This document shows positions 11,258 to 21,784 of a DNA stretch of 64,000 nt, in pieces. A program made the position numbers and the translations under genes. Position 1 is the first letter of the stretch, and each line of letters opens with the position of its first letter. The notes beneath the pieces were generated by a model. The model was not told the origin of the DNA, did no database searches, and worked only from the letters and a program-made list of their open reading frames with translations. Origin of the DNA: Diplonema japonicum (Eukaryota; Euglenozoa; Diplonemea; Diplonemida; Diplonemidae); assembly GCA_964019335.1 (NCBI GenBank), contig OZ025675.1, positions 438,501 to 502,500 on the forward strand. The letters are read 5' to 3'.

Positions 11258-12834
11258 TGGTCACCTCTCCGCTATTTGTCAATGTTTTTTCGAAAAATGC
11301 GAAAAAACGCTTTTTTAAATTTTCACAAAAAAGGGGCAGCATGCAACCACAGGAAGTATGAAAGAAATGTGTAAATTGTCCCGAAAACTCCGTTAAAGGG
11401 CTTGCTTTTGAGAAAAAATACAATGTGGAGGGATGAAACATAAAAATGAACCGAAATTCGGCTGTCACGAAAACGGGGGAAATGCAGCAAATCCCGATTT
11501 ATTCACCCAGAAACGCGCAGCATTTAACCATAGATCTCTTATTCAAAATTTTATTGACAATCTGCAGCCAAAGAGGGGTCCCACTGGAAGGTGCTTTTGT
11601 CTCTGTTCGATCTTCGGTGGGCACTAGTGAGCCAATTTGTGTGCGTTTTTTGGCCTGCTTTTGGCCCTCCTGAAAATAAAATCAGATTTTCTACACAGCG
11701 ACACTTCTAAGTGCTTCAGAGTGCTCTTTTGGCTCAACAAACACCATGAGGTACTTGTGGGGTGCTGTTGGGACTCTTGCAGCGGCTTTTCGGCATCTAC
11801 TGCAAAGAGCCGGATGAATTCGGTGGGAGAAACGGTGGTTCGGAACAGCCCTTCTTGGAACAAGGATGTCGACCCGAAGGACATCATCAAGTTCTTTTCC
11901 TTGGACAACAGCGACACGCGTTTGTGTTACAGAACACGAGAGTCCCCTGCTGGGAAAATGCGTTCTGATGCATTGTCGGCAGGCATAGTTTGCACTATTG
12001 TGACTTGGTGGCAAAATGAATCGATTCTGCATCAAAGTCGCAGAACAATTCGTGTTTCTCCCGGGAGTGATCAACGCATTGGGCTGCGTCACGTCCAAGG
12101 CACTTTTCATGAGTTCCACGTACAGTACCTGGGCTCGGGTGCTGATGTAGTTGGCTACTCCACCTTCCTGAAGAAACGCCCGAGACAAATCAGGCCAAAT
12201 TTCCCAATGGAAAAGTTCCAAAAAATGGCAAAATCAGCCTTGGTAGGGCCCCAACTGGGACACCAGCCAGGTGGCCCCAGAAAAAAAAAAAAATAAAGTC
12301 TGTTTTTTGGGGTGCCAAGTGTGTGTGGGTCTCCAGAAAAGTTTTTGGTACCCAGGTCCCCAGGTCCCAGGGACATTGCCAGTTCCCACAGACACCGAGG
12401 TGCTGATGCAAGACCCACACCCAAAACCGATACTTCTTAAAAGCCCACAACGCCGCTATGCGCCGTATCGGCTGCACCGACTGCTCTGAAGTCACTACCC
12501 TTGAAGGGCTTCACAACTTCACAGTGTGTGACCTCAACAGCTTCGACTGCATGGCTTGAAGGAAGCTGGATAACAAGGTACCGGTTCTCGTGGCGTATGA
12601 ACACAGTTTGCACAACTTTGACATGGAATTAAAGGGAAAAGTAGTGTAAATCCTGCTTAATTTTCGCTGGGTTTAAAGAAAGTAAAAAAAATGACAGAAC
12701 CTAGCCATGATTTTCTTATTCAAAATTTTATTCCACTTCTGGAGCAAATCCAGGCATGGCTTTTGATTTTTACACTTAAAGAAATATGAAATTTGCGGGC
12801 ACATACTTTGTGACAAATAGCGGAGAGGTGACCA
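11258..12834. mobile_element. DNA transposon with perfect 24-bp terminal inverted repeats and TA duplication
   Basis: The left end TGGTCACCTCTCCGCTATTT continues GTCA; the right end is its exact complement over 24 bases. Both ends are flanked by TA (11256-11257 and 12835-12836). At 1577 bp it has the size of a Tc1/mariner-class element. Interior frames reach 219 codons on plus and 176 on minus, overlapping each other, and neither shows a catalytic motif I recognise. It is either a decayed autonomous copy or a non-autonomous one. The perfect inverted repeats argue for fairly recent movement. Confidence 0.85.
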
Positions 12835-13333
12835 TATTTAAAAAAAAACTTCATTGAAAGTCCCTTCCTGCAGTCGTCAGACCAATGAGATTCCTTCTAT
12901 CCCTACCTACTATCTGGTGAAACAGCAAGGGTACAGACAAAAAAAAAAAAAAAGGGCGATGCTTAAGGGCAAATCCCACTTGAGAACCACCCTTGGGGGT
13001 GGTGGGGGGTCTACCTTTTGATGCTCCCAAAGAAAAAAAATTATCAGGGACCCCGGTTCAAACCGAATTTATTTCCGTCCATGTTGGCCTGGCACGTTCC
13101 CCCCCCCCCCTTTTTTTCCCCCTCTTTTTTATTATTGACATAATTGTCGAGACTATAAAAACTAGTTTTGATGGCAGTGTGAAAGATGATTTCTTATTGA
13201 CGCAGAATTTGGAGAAAATAGGGCTTTAAAAAAAAAGGGGGGGGGGTGCCGCTCTGGCCAACCGAACGCCCTGATTTCAACGATATGCCCCCCCCTCCCC
13301 CCTCCTTTTTGTAACATAATGTTATAAACCTCT

Positions 13334-15568
13334 TCAAGACGCCATGCTCACCACACCTTCTAAACGCTGAGCGATCTGGGTATCCTTGAAGAGCTTTTCC
13401 AAGAGCTCTTGTACGTGACTGGAGTGAGAGTCCCCCAGGTGAGCCAGTTTCGCCAGCGCCTCCGTGAAATCTCCTATTTTCATCGCTGCCCAGTAGTTAT
13501 CAAGAAACTCATCTTTACCAGCTTTCTGTCCCTCCAGCTGGTACATCCACTCCTCTTCAGTAACTTGCATTCTCCCACGAACCCAATGCATCCCAATCAT
13601 CACTCCCGTGTAGGACCTCACTTTGTCCACAAGGTGCACCGTCATCCCGTTCAGCCCGTCCACCACAGCATCAGACGCAAAGACAGACGGTACGAGCCCA
13701 AGCTCCCTGGCATGCAGCGCCATGTGCGACCCGACATCAACAAGATCCGACCCTATCACGTTGAACCTCTGCTGTGCGCTCCCAAGGATCCCGTGGAAGC
13801 TGAGGCCCGTGTTGATACCGATGTCCACAGGCATGATGTCCCTTGCGCTGGAAACGATTTCGAGGGCAAGGTTCGTGCTGCACTGCTTGCTGGTGCTGCT
13901 TGCGCATTCGCGAACGGTGTTCCATGTGATAACAATCCTGTTCCCCTCCAGGTGGCTGATCACACCCTTGTTCGCCTTCGACAGGTCCACAATACGTCCG
14001 AAGAGCTGTACGTGCCGTTCTACAGCAGAGTCGAGTCCTTGCCTGCAGGCCTCTGTGAAGGTTGCAAGTTGCACCGTCATGCTCGTTGCCGGTCTGGACA
14101 ATCTCAGCCCCAACGAGAACATGTTCAGCCCCGGTCCTTTCCCTGAGCTCGCTGCAGTCCTCACACCTGTCTTCGTCCCGTCGCTCACGTCTGTCGCCGT
14201 CTGTTCCACAGACTCATCTTCTGACGCTTCTATCACTGCTTTAGGCAAGAAGGCCTGTACCTGCTTCACCATCTCCACAGCATGCCAGAACCCACCATAC
14301 AAGGAATCAAGTTCAAACAGCACATGAGACCTTCCAACAGACAGAACATCAGGGTGGTCCAGGTGCATGCTCGCCACCCTGTTAAAAGCCTGCGCCAGCT
14401 TCCTGAGCCTCATGGTGAAGGCAAGCGTCACAACTGTGGCGATGATGACAGAGGTGATTATCAAGACGGTCACAATGATGGTGGTGTCCCTGTTCGAGTC
14501 GTAGATCTTCTGGAAGAACACCTTCTCAGGGATGAGCCCGATGAGGTACCAACGGAGGTTGCTGTGGTACACAGGGAAGACCTGCAGCCAGTACTTGTCG
14601 CCGTGGCTGAAGGTCGAAAAGTACTCCTCGTCCCCTGTGAAGAGGGAGAGGTCAGGGAGGGCTGCATCCACAGTGTGATACAAGGAGAAGTTCGTCGTGC
14701 GCAGGGTGTAGAAGACGAAGTTCGGCTGCCCATTGGGAAGGGTCCCGTTCTGGTAGTAGACCTTGTCAACATCGGTGGAGATGATAAGATCCCTGTTCCC
14801 ATTAACAAGGAGGAGCGACGAGTCGATGGACAGGAGGTACGAGTTCAGCGAGAAGAAGGAGAGGTAGAGTCCCACACCGGTGACCCCTATGAAGTCTGCT
14901 GGGTTGGGGGTGAGGGTGCGGAAAACAGGAGCCGTGAGGGCGGTGAAGGGACCACCCCCACCAGCTATCCCCGGGTTCAAGGCCACAGAGATGGGGATCC
15001 ACCTGGGCCTGTTCTCACTGCGGTACTGCACGATGTTGGGGCCTTGTGTGAACATGGTGACGAAGGGCCGCTGGGAGACGTTGCGTGGTGCCGAGCCGTT
15101 AAAGGTGTTGATCCATGTCCCGTTCTCGGGGAAGTAGGGCTTCTGGAAGTCGAGGAAGGGCTCGTTGTTGAAGTAGAGTGAGCTGCTAAGGACATCGATG
15201 AGCATCCCAAGGCCGTAGACATCCCCAAGGGCCCTGCTCCCGGGCAAGAAGAAGTACAGCTTGAAGAACCCTGACGACATGAAGAAGTGCGAGGCCCTCC
15301 GCACCCACACCTCAGGAGAGCTGTTCAGGCTGATGATGCCGTGTTCGATGTCGCTCTTCGCCGACATGACAGCGTCCTCCGACTCCTTCTGCAGCTTGAA
15401 CTTGATCTCGCTCGTCACCGTCTGCATCATCGATATCGCCAGCCTCTTCGATACGATGTCGATGCTGTCCTCTGCGTTGTTCTTCGTGATCACGAAAGCA
15501 AGCACAGACGACACCGCCACCAAGGCAGCCATCGTGGTCACCCCTACCACTGCTGTGGGGAGGCGCAT
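13334..15568 (-). CDS. Family-A receptor-type pseudocyclase, tandem copy A1
   Basis: 744 residues with no intron needed. Layout: TM1 at about 6-28; extracytosolic region 30-360 resembling a double Cache domain (NxT/NxS sites, a GVTGVGLYLSFFSLNSYLL strand-helix segment, then LLLVNGNRDLIISTD, and a late WYLIGLIPEKVFF strand); TM2 at about 363-385; a short HAMP-like connector; QAFLPKAV before the output domain; cyclase-homology domain about 495-665; WMYQLE at 674 and a TPR-like helical tail. The output domain keeps the class III fold signature (DIGINTG, GILGSAQQRFNVIGS) but lacks catalytic residues: the first metal Asp is gone, GD is GN, the purine Lys and Asp are His and Asn, and the Asn/Arg pair is Val and Ser. 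Predicted ligand-sensing surface receptor with a non-catalytic output. The tail after WMYQLE differs from A2 and A3. An A-rich run (interrupted by GACGAAG) precedes the ATG. Confidence 0.9.
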   Translation of the reverse strand: MRLPTAVVGVTTMAALVAVSSVLAFVITKNNAEDSIDIVSKRLAISMMQTVTSEIKFKLQKESEDAVMSAKSDIEHGIISLNSSPEVWVRRASHFFMSSGFFKLYFFLPGSRALGDVYGLGMLIDVLSSSLYFNNEPFLDFQKPYFPENGTWINTFNGSAPRNVSQRPFVTMFTQGPNIVQYRSENRPRWIPISVALNPGIAGGGGPFTALTAPVFRTLTPNPADFIGVTGVGLYLSFFSLNSYLLSIDSSLLLVNGNRDLIISTDVDKVYYQNGTLPNGQPNFVFYTLRTTNFSLYHTVDAALPDLSLFTGDEEYFSTFSHGDKYWLQVFPVYHSNLRWYLIGLIPEKVFFQKIYDSNRDTTIIVTVLIITSVIIATVVTLAFTMRLRKLAQAFNRVASMHLDHPDVLSVGRSHVLFELDSLYGGFWHAVEMVKQVQAFLPKAVIEASEDESVEQTATDVSDGTKTGVRTAASSGKGPGLNMFSLGLRLSRPATSMTVQLATFTEACRQGLDSAVERHVQLFGRIVDLSKANKGVISHLEGNRIVITWNTVRECASSTSKQCSTNLALEIVSSARDIMPVDIGINTGLSFHGILGSAQQRFNVIGSDLVDVGSHMALHARELGLVPSVFASDAVVDGLNGMTVHLVDKVRSYTGVMIGMHWVRGRMQVTEEEWMYQLEGQKAGKDEFLDNYWAAMKIGDFTEALAKLAHLGDSHSSHVQELLEKLFKDTQIAQRLEGVVSMAS

Positions 15569-16001
15569 CTTCGTCTTTTTTTTTAAATGTAACGGCGTGA
15601 AAAAAGCCTTTGGTGTGTTTGTTCCAAGGAAAAAAGAAAAACTATTCTGTTAACTGAATCGTCCAATGCTTCCAAAAGGCGATCTTGCAACGACCACCAC
15701 AGCTATCGCCAACGTGCCAAGAACTGGGCTAGTGAGCTTCAAGGGAGCTAAACGGTTCAGACATGGCGCGCCACCCCCATAAGCCTCACGACCGGGGACC
15801 GTAGCGGTGGTCACCACGAGGAGGTCAGCAACAATTCTAGACTTTTGGCCGCACGTAGGGCTTCAAAGTGCGGTCGTGGTGACCCCCCCCCCCCCCCCCC
15901 CCCCCCTCCGGGTCAACTCTGATCGTCTTATCTGTTAAAATAAATAGAAAGGGAATAGAAGAGAGGCAGTAAAGAGAGGGAGATGAAATTAAAATATATA
16001 T
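15569..16001. other. Intergenic, upstream of A1
   Basis: Holds a CTGTTAACTGAATCGTCCAA block (15648-15780) that is repeated near 20699-20830, so it is dispersed and not a private promoter. Also a C run of about 20 at 15886-15906. No gene seen. Confidence 0.6.
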
Positions 16002-16063
16002 GAGTTAAAGGAAGTCTTTGTGAGACGCCCCCTTGTTCGCATCCTCTACCTGCACCTATCCCC
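16002..16063 (+). repeat. Short dispersed repeat, GAGTTAAAGGA family
   Basis: GAGTTAAAGGAAGTCTTTGT then GAGACGCCCCCTTGTT and CACCTATCCCC. Preceded by ATATAT as in the copy at 38808. A second partial copy (TTTGTGAGACGCCCCC) follows at about 16107. Confidence 0.8.
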
Positions 16064-16191
16064 TTTCAGCAGCGGTTTCTCCTCCTTTGGTGGTCTTGCC
16101 GGCCTTCTTTGTGAGACGCCCCCTTGTTCTCCCCAGCCTGGCCGCTCTTTCTCTTCGTTCTCTTGCCCATTGTCCTTTCAACGCCTCTAGG

Positions 16192-16610
16192 TCATGCTTG
16201 GTCTTCGGTGATGCAAATATCGCCCTCCTGTTCCATCCGATCACCGCCTTTGTCCTCCCGATGGATCGTAGTGTGCACCCTTGTGCACGGCTCAGCTGGG
16301 AAGGCTCTCCTTCCTTTCACCTTCTTCAGTGCCCTTCCTAGCTCCCATGTGTGCCAGATCTTCTTCATCAATCCATGCAATCTCCTCGCTTTCTGCTGTA
16401 CTTCTGCGAGATCCCCCAGCTTCCCTCCCAGGGTCTTCCCGGTCACGTTCTCGAAATCCAGTGCCAGCTCCACCGTCGACACTGACGTGTTCCTGCTGCC
16501 TGCATACCAGCGCAGTTGCCGCATCCACCTCAGCACCTCCTTCGTGTACTCCCGTAGGACATCCTGCCGGTAGCTTGCCGAAGTCCTTGTCCGATGGTAC
16601 GGTACTCTAA
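16192..16610 (-). pseudogene. Protein-coding remnant, possibly retroelement C-terminal region
   Basis: Minus-strand frame open from about 16610 to 16192 without a convincing start. It has a well-mixed amino acid composition unlike the homopolymer frames, with segments VLRWMRQLRWYAGS and STVELALDFENVTGK followed by a helical basic part. The pattern (W/L-rich helix, then ELALDFE) reminds me of the far C-terminus of retroelement polyproteins, but I cannot name a family and no reverse transcriptase motif is present. It could equally be an orphan exon. Confidence 0.35.
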
Positions 16611-16882
16611 AAAAGCAATGTATAATCTCGCTTATAAAAGCAAAAAGTTCACGCGTGAGACAACACCCCTTTGCACTTACCGATACGGCCGCGTGCAGAG
16701 GAGAGCGTATTTTTCACGTGTTAAGATTCTGAAATTCAAATTGCCATTTTACTTGGAAAAGCAAAACTGTGAAACCTTCGAAGTACAAAGTAGTTTGTCA
16801 CTATTTTATGTTAGGTTGGCGTTGCTCGCCACCATTCGTTACTCCTTTCTCCTTTTTTTCTTTTTCTCTATAAAGAAAAAAA

Positions 16883-16934
16883 ACTCGATAAAATTTCAGT
16901 GTGCATGCATGGGGGTGCTCACTGTTCAGGTAGA
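16883..16934 (+). repeat. Second copy of the CTCGATAAAG repeat
   Basis: CTCGATAAAATTTCAGTG, then GGGGGTGCTCACTGTTCAGG; matches 2814-2860 with a small insertion. Preceded and followed by A runs. Confidence 0.6.
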
Positions 16935-17603
16935 AAAAAAAAAAAGGGAGAAGAGCTTTTTAAGGTGGACGTATATCGGCTATAGGCCGTCAACGCTCTG
17001 CATCGGCAGTCTACCGTCAGGCTCTTTCCGCCAATTCCTAAAGTACAAATCATTAGCACCCCCCTTTTGCATCTTTTTCTTTTCCGATTAATGCTGCGCC
17101 CTTCCCTCCCCCTTGTGCTCGGTTCCATTCCTTACAAGGGCCTTCCTTGTCTTGTCTCACACCTCCGTGCTCTGACATTCCTCGCACTCTGGTTTGGTTC
17201 GGGCTACAGACCGCTCCTGAATCTTTTAAACCATCCAGTCTTTTCCTCCTTTCCTTCCTTTGCTTTGCTGTTCTACTCTTTTCAGTGAGAAGGGTTTAAA
17301 AGAAAAAAAGAGGCATTTAAGGGTACCTGCGGTATGTGACAGGACGCCTGAAAAAATACCCCCTCCCCCGCCTTAGTAAACCCGGTACATTAAGGCGGGG
17401 AAAACAAAAGCTGGGCCTCCTACGCAGGGCGAGTGGAGGCTAGAATAAGAAAAGTCCACTGTACCCAAACCTTTTTACAGTAACACATCAGGTTGCTTGT
17501 GTTGCATCCTTTATTGCAATGTGGTGGATTGGGGGGTTAAGAAAAGAAACATCGTGGGAATGCGGAACAACCCCCTCAAAAGGTTGCCGACGAAACATAT
17601 GCA
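16935..17603. other. Intergenic, 3' side of A2
   Basis: Contains a short stem-loop (CCGCCTTA ... TAAGGCGG, about 17368-17399), a TTTAAGGGTACCTGCGGTAT block shared with about 25550 and, diverged, with 62750, and the 3' flank AACATCGTGGGAA that is repeated downstream of A3. No gene supported. Confidence 0.6.
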
Positions 17604-19826
17604 TTAAACTTTACTTACTTTACAGTTAATCTTTTCCTGGGCTGTCTCGTTCAACCTCACACACAGCTTGCTCAACTCCGGGTGTTCCTCTCTGAACTGT
17701 ATCAGGTGTCTCTGTGCGGCGTCGTGGTCACCATCCTCCACTGCCTTCCAGTACGGGTCAAGGAACGTGACTTTCTGTGTCTTCTCTGCCTCCAGCTGGT
17801 ACATCCACTCCTCTTCAGCAACTTCCACCTTCTGCTTTACCCAATGCATCCCAATCGTCACTCCTGTGTAAGACCTCACCTTGTCCACAAGGTGCACCGT
17901 CACCCCGTTCAGCCCGTCCACCACAGCATCAGACACAAAGACAGACGGTACGATCTCCAGCCCCCTCCCATGCAGCGCCATGTGCGACCCGACATCAACA
18001 AGATCCGACCCTATCACGTTGAACCTCTGCTGTGCGCTCCCAAGGATCCCGTGGAAGCTGGGCCCTGTGTTGATACCGATGTCCACGGGCATGATGTTGT
18101 TCACTGCTTCGTACAGCTCCAAGCCCAGGTACGAGCTGTACTGCTTGCTGGTGCTGCACGCACAGTGGCGTGCCGTGTTCCATGTGATGACGATCCTGTT
18201 CCCCTCCAGGTAGCTGATCACACCCTTGTTCGCCTTCGACAGGTCCACAATACGTCCGAAGAGCTGTGTGTGCCGTTCTACAGCAGAGTCGGGTCCCTGC
18301 CTGCAGGCCTCTGTGAAAGTTGCGAGTTGCACCGTCATGCTCGTCGCCGGTTTAGACAATCTCAGCCCCAAGGCCAACGAGAACATGTTCAGCCCCGGTC
18401 CTTTCGCTGTGCTCGCTAACGTCTTCGTTTCTGTCTTTGTATTATTGTCACTCACGCCGGAAGACTGTTCCACTTCACTTTCAGACTCCTCCACTTGTGC
18501 AGGCAAGAAGGCCTGTACCTGCTTCACCATCTCCACAGCATGCCAGAACCCACGGTACAAGGAATCAAGTTCAAACAGCACATGAGACGTCCCAACAGAC
18601 AGAACATCAGGGTGGTCCAGGTGCATGTCTGCCACCTTGTCGAAGGCCTTCGCCAGCCGTGTGAGGTTCATGGTGAAGGCAAGCGTCACAACTGTGGCGA
18701 TGATGACGGAGGAGATTATCAAGATGGTCACAATGATGGTGGTGTCCCTGTTCGAGTCGTAGATCTTCTGGAAGAACACCTTCTCAGGGATGAGCCCGAT
18801 GAGGTACCAACGGAGGTTGCTGTGGTACACAGGGAAGACCTGCAGCCAGTACTTGTCGCCGTGGCTGAAGGTCGAAAAGTACTCCTCGTCCCCTGTGAAG
18901 AGGGAGAGGTCAGGGAGGGCTGCATCCACAGTGTGATACAAGGTAAGGTTCATCGTGCGCAGGGTGTAGAAGACGAAGTTCGGCTTTCCATTGGGAAGGG
19001 TCCCGTTCTGGTAGTAGACCTTGTCAACATCGGTGGAGATGATAAGATCCCTGTTCCCATTAACAAGGAGGAGCGACGAGTCGTTGGACAGGAGGTACGA
19101 GTTCAGCGAGAAGAAGGAGAGGTAGAGTCCCACACCAGTGACCCCTATGAAGTCTGCTGGGTTGGGGGTGAGGGTGCGGAAAACAGGAGCCGTGAGGGCG
19201 GTGAAGGGACCACCCCCACCAGCTATCCCCGGGTTCAAGGCCACAGAGATGGGGATCCACCTGGGCCTGTTCTCACTGCGGTACTGCACGATGTTGGGGC
19301 CTTGTGTGAACATGGTGACGAAGGGCCGCTGGGAGACGTTGCGTGGTGCCGAGCCGTTAAAGGTGTTGATCCATGTCCCGTTCTCGGGGAAGTAGGGCTT
19401 CTGGAAGTCGAGGAAGGGCTCGTTGTTGAAGTAGACTGCGCTGCTAAGGACATCGATGAGCATCCCAAGGCCGTAGACATCCCCAAGGGCCCTGCTCCCG
19501 GGCAAGAAGAAGTACAGCTTGAAGAACCCTGACGACATGAAGAAGTGCGAGGCCCTCCGCACCCACACCTCAGGAGGGCTGTTCAGGCTGATGATGCCGT
19601 GTTCGATGTCGTTCTTCGCCGACACAATTGCATCCTCTGGCTCCTTCTGCAGCTTGAACTTGATCTCGCTCACCACTGTGTTCATCATCGCTGTCGCCAG
19701 CCTCTTCGATACGATGTCGATGCTGTCCTCTGCGTTGTTCTTCGTGATCACGAAAGCAAGCACAGACGACACCGCCACCAAGGCAGCCATCGTGGTCACA
19801 CCTACCACTGCTGTGGGGAGGCGCAT
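17604..19826 (-). CDS. Family-A receptor-type pseudocyclase, tandem copy A2
   Basis: 740 residues, same layout as A1: TM1, Cache-like ectodomain, TM2, connector, QAFLPAQV, cyclase-homology domain, WMYQLEAEK and a tail with a TPR-like pattern (YWKAVEDGDHDAAQRHL). The ectodomain is nearly identical to that of A1, so ligand specificity is probably shared. The output domain reads SYLEGNRIVITW where active cyclases have a K-x-x-G-D core, and FNVIGSDLVDVGSHMA where they have the purine Asp and Asn/Arg pair, so catalysis is not expected. The last 190 codons are almost identical in DNA to A3. An A-rich run precedes the ATG. No function beyond receptor-like regulator can be read from sequence alone. 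Confidence 0.9.
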   Translation of the reverse strand: MRLPTAVVGVTTMAALVAVSSVLAFVITKNNAEDSIDIVSKRLATAMMNTVVSEIKFKLQKEPEDAIVSAKNDIEHGIISLNSPPEVWVRRASHFFMSSGFFKLYFFLPGSRALGDVYGLGMLIDVLSSAVYFNNEPFLDFQKPYFPENGTWINTFNGSAPRNVSQRPFVTMFTQGPNIVQYRSENRPRWIPISVALNPGIAGGGGPFTALTAPVFRTLTPNPADFIGVTGVGLYLSFFSLNSYLLSNDSSLLLVNGNRDLIISTDVDKVYYQNGTLPNGKPNFVFYTLRTMNLTLYHTVDAALPDLSLFTGDEEYFSTFSHGDKYWLQVFPVYHSNLRWYLIGLIPEKVFFQKIYDSNRDTTIIVTILIISSVIIATVVTLAFTMNLTRLAKAFDKVADMHLDHPDVLSVGTSHVLFELDSLYRGFWHAVEMVKQVQAFLPAQVEESESEVEQSSGVSDNNTKTETKTLASTAKGPGLNMFSLALGLRLSKPATSMTVQLATFTEACRQGPDSAVERHTQLFGRIVDLSKANKGVISYLEGNRIVITWNTARHCACSTSKQYSSYLGLELYEAVNNIMPVDIGINTGPSFHGILGSAQQRFNVIGSDLVDVGSHMALHGRGLEIVPSVFVSDAVVDGLNGVTVHLVDKVRSYTGVTIGMHWVKQKVEVAEEEWMYQLEAEKTQKVTFLDPYWKAVEDGDHDAAQRHLIQFREEHPELSKLCVRLNETAQEKINCKVSKV

Positions 19827-20240
19827 CTTTTTTTTCTTTTAAAAGAGAAAAAGTACTTTTAGAAACCAAAAAGCCATTTTTGAATCCATTCAATTTAAAA
19901 ATTGACCTCCCCAATTTTGGACTTTTCATGCACATCTTTTACAAGTCAAATATCCACCTTGCTGTCTGACAACAAGGTCTTTTATTTGATTTTTCCACTA
20001 TCGTGTGCGAAATATGCTGGTCTTCCTTCCATGGAACATGCAAAACCTTGCTATAGTTGCTGTAGGCGAAGTCGTGGCTTTCGGGATTGCAAAAGATTGC
20101 GGATCTATATATATATCATGCGCTTTCTGTATGCACACCAGGAAAGAAGTTTGTGCAACGCGCGAAGACCTTTTTGCTAAGGCCGCCGAGATGTAACCCC
20201 CCCCCCCCCCCCCCCCCATTTTACTGGAAAAAAAAAGTTG

Positions 20241-20677
20241 TCTCGATTCAATGGTGCCATGCAGTATGTGACACAGCGGCCACCCTTGTGAAACTTCGCC
20301 CGAAGCCACCCAAGTCCCCTGTGTTCCCATAGAAAGTAAAAGTGGAGAGGTAAAGAAAGCTTGGAAATTGAAATAGGGAGCCACAGAAGCAATTAAACAC
20401 CAACTGGAGAGTATGTTGTGGGAGGCTTGCTTCACTGGCACGATGCCGCGGAGAGGCTACTTGCCTGACCTGGTGAAGCCACCTCCTTGTTCGATGTAAT
20501 GGGATAAGGGACTCTCCGTTGAGGGCGATGCTAACTGGCGCCACGCGTAGGGTGGGCTCTCCACCCCCGTCCAGGTTTCCCCACGTGTACGTCTTTAGAA
20601 CGAGAGTTTCCCTTTCGCTTGTGTTTCTCCAAACCACAATTACCAGGAACCACCACAGGGAGGTTAGAAACATTGGT
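20241..20677 (+). repeat. 0.44-kb dispersed repeat, copy 1
   Basis: From TCTCGATTCAATGGTGCCA to GAGGTTAGAAACATTGGT. The second copy is at 28179-28622 with small indels. The first part (ATGGTGCCATGCAGTAYGTG) also occurs alone near 25420. A central piece (GAAATAGGGAGCCACAG ... TTAAACACCAA) and the closing CCACAGGGAGGT are shared with the tRNA-like repeat at 41079 and 46667. It encodes no convincing protein. Confidence 0.7.
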
Positions 20678-21007
20678 CCCCAAAAAAAAAGAAACTACAC
20701 TGTTAACTGAATCGTCCAATACTTCCAAAAGGCGATCTTGCAACGAGCACCACAGCCACTGCCAACGTGCTAAAAAATGGGCTAAACTCGCACACTGGTG
20801 TGTGAGCTTCAAGGGAGCTAAACGTTTCAGACATGGCGGCAGAAAAAGAAAAAGAAAAAGAGGGAGGAAGGGGGAATAGTGTCATCTCTAGCCTTGTGGC
20901 CTATGCTCATGGCCTATGCCTTTCATTTGTCGGGCGTTGTTTCCTATCAACGTAAACCGACGTTCTCTTTTAAACGTTTTCTATTTTACTTGGAAAAGCA
21001 AATAAAT

Positions 21008-21046
21008 TCACGATGATAGGAACGAAGTGGTTAGCAACGGCCCGCC
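21008..21046 (+). repeat. Roughly 39-bp mini-element with 8-bp flanking duplication
   Basis: TCACGATGATAGGAACG ... TTAGCAACGGCCCGCC, flanked directly by AAATAAAT at 21000-21007 and again at 21047-21054. The flank is low-complexity, so on its own this would be weak, but it agrees with the cleaner case at 37564. Confidence 0.75.
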
Positions 21047-21058
21047 AAATAAATATAA

Positions 21059-21339
21059 GAGTTAAAGGAGGCCGGTGTTGGCGGCGCCCTGCACAAGAAC
21101 TGTCTACTTGGGGAGCGCACCGCGGCCAAGTTGTAGCTTCTTCTACGTTCCGTCGTGTCCTTAATGCGTGCGGTGTACAGCTCAACTCCAGCCGGGGCGT
21201 CCCGGATAACCAAGATTCTGCGCTCGTGCAGTTTGCTGCTTTTTCGTCACCCTGAGCATCTGCGTTACGTTCTTCCACTCGGGAGTGCGAACAACACATC
21301 TGATGTACTTCTTATATTTCCATGTTATCCCTACCACCT
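21059..21339 (+). repeat. 0.3-kb A-tailed dispersed repeat, copy 2
   Basis: Starts GAGTTAAAGGAGGCCGGTG immediately after the right duplication of the mini-element and ends CTACCACCT before an A-rich stretch. Relative to copy 1 it has lost a segment near its 3' end. Confidence 0.7.
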
Positions 21340-21549
21340 AAAGAAAAGAAATGGAACATTGGTTGAAATACTATTTGGCGTTAAGTGTGCAGCATGGTGG
21401 GGCTGTGCTAGGGTGTGTCCTTCGTGTCCAATCCCCAGCAGAGCGCTGGAGGAACGGATAGGGTCGAAGAACGCCGTAGAAAGGATACTCTCAGTGATGG
21501 TCTGTATCTTGCGGTTTGTGGTCTAGTTGCGGCGATCTCAGCTAGGGCC

Positions 21550-21655
21550 TTAAAAGAAACATCTCGGGAAGTATTTAGGAACAATACCCTTAAAAAGTTG
21601 CAGACAGGGCGGCTTGTGCAATGAAACACATGCATTTAAACTCTACTCACCTTAC
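21550..21655 (-). pseudogene. Relic of a family-A gene 3' end and flank
   Basis: AAAGAAACATCTCGGGAAGT ... CATGCATTTAAACTCTACTCACC repeats, with divergence, the 3' flank and last codons of A2 (17541-17625) and A3 (21732-21800). This suggests a fourth family-A copy that has been deleted except for its end. Confidence 0.5.
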
Positions 21656-21784
21656 CGGCGTGTTCTATTTGTCGGACGTTGTTCCCATCACTCTTACACG
21701 TCTTATTTTTACTTGGAAAAGTAAAGAAATCAAGAAAAGAAACATCGTGGGAAGTATCTGGACAATCCCCTTAAAAGATTGCAT

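Noticed and set aside
11637-12296. 219-codon plus and 176-codon minus frames as genes in the 11.3-12.8 kb transposon
   Set aside because: They overlap each other on opposite strands, have no recognised motif, and the plus frame ends in a Lys run from an A tract.
14282-15181. Long plus-strand open frames opposite the family-A genes (also 18495-19532 and 22700-23692)
   Set aside because: They mirror the codon bias of the genes on the other strand, have no domains, and change exactly where the minus-strand genes change.
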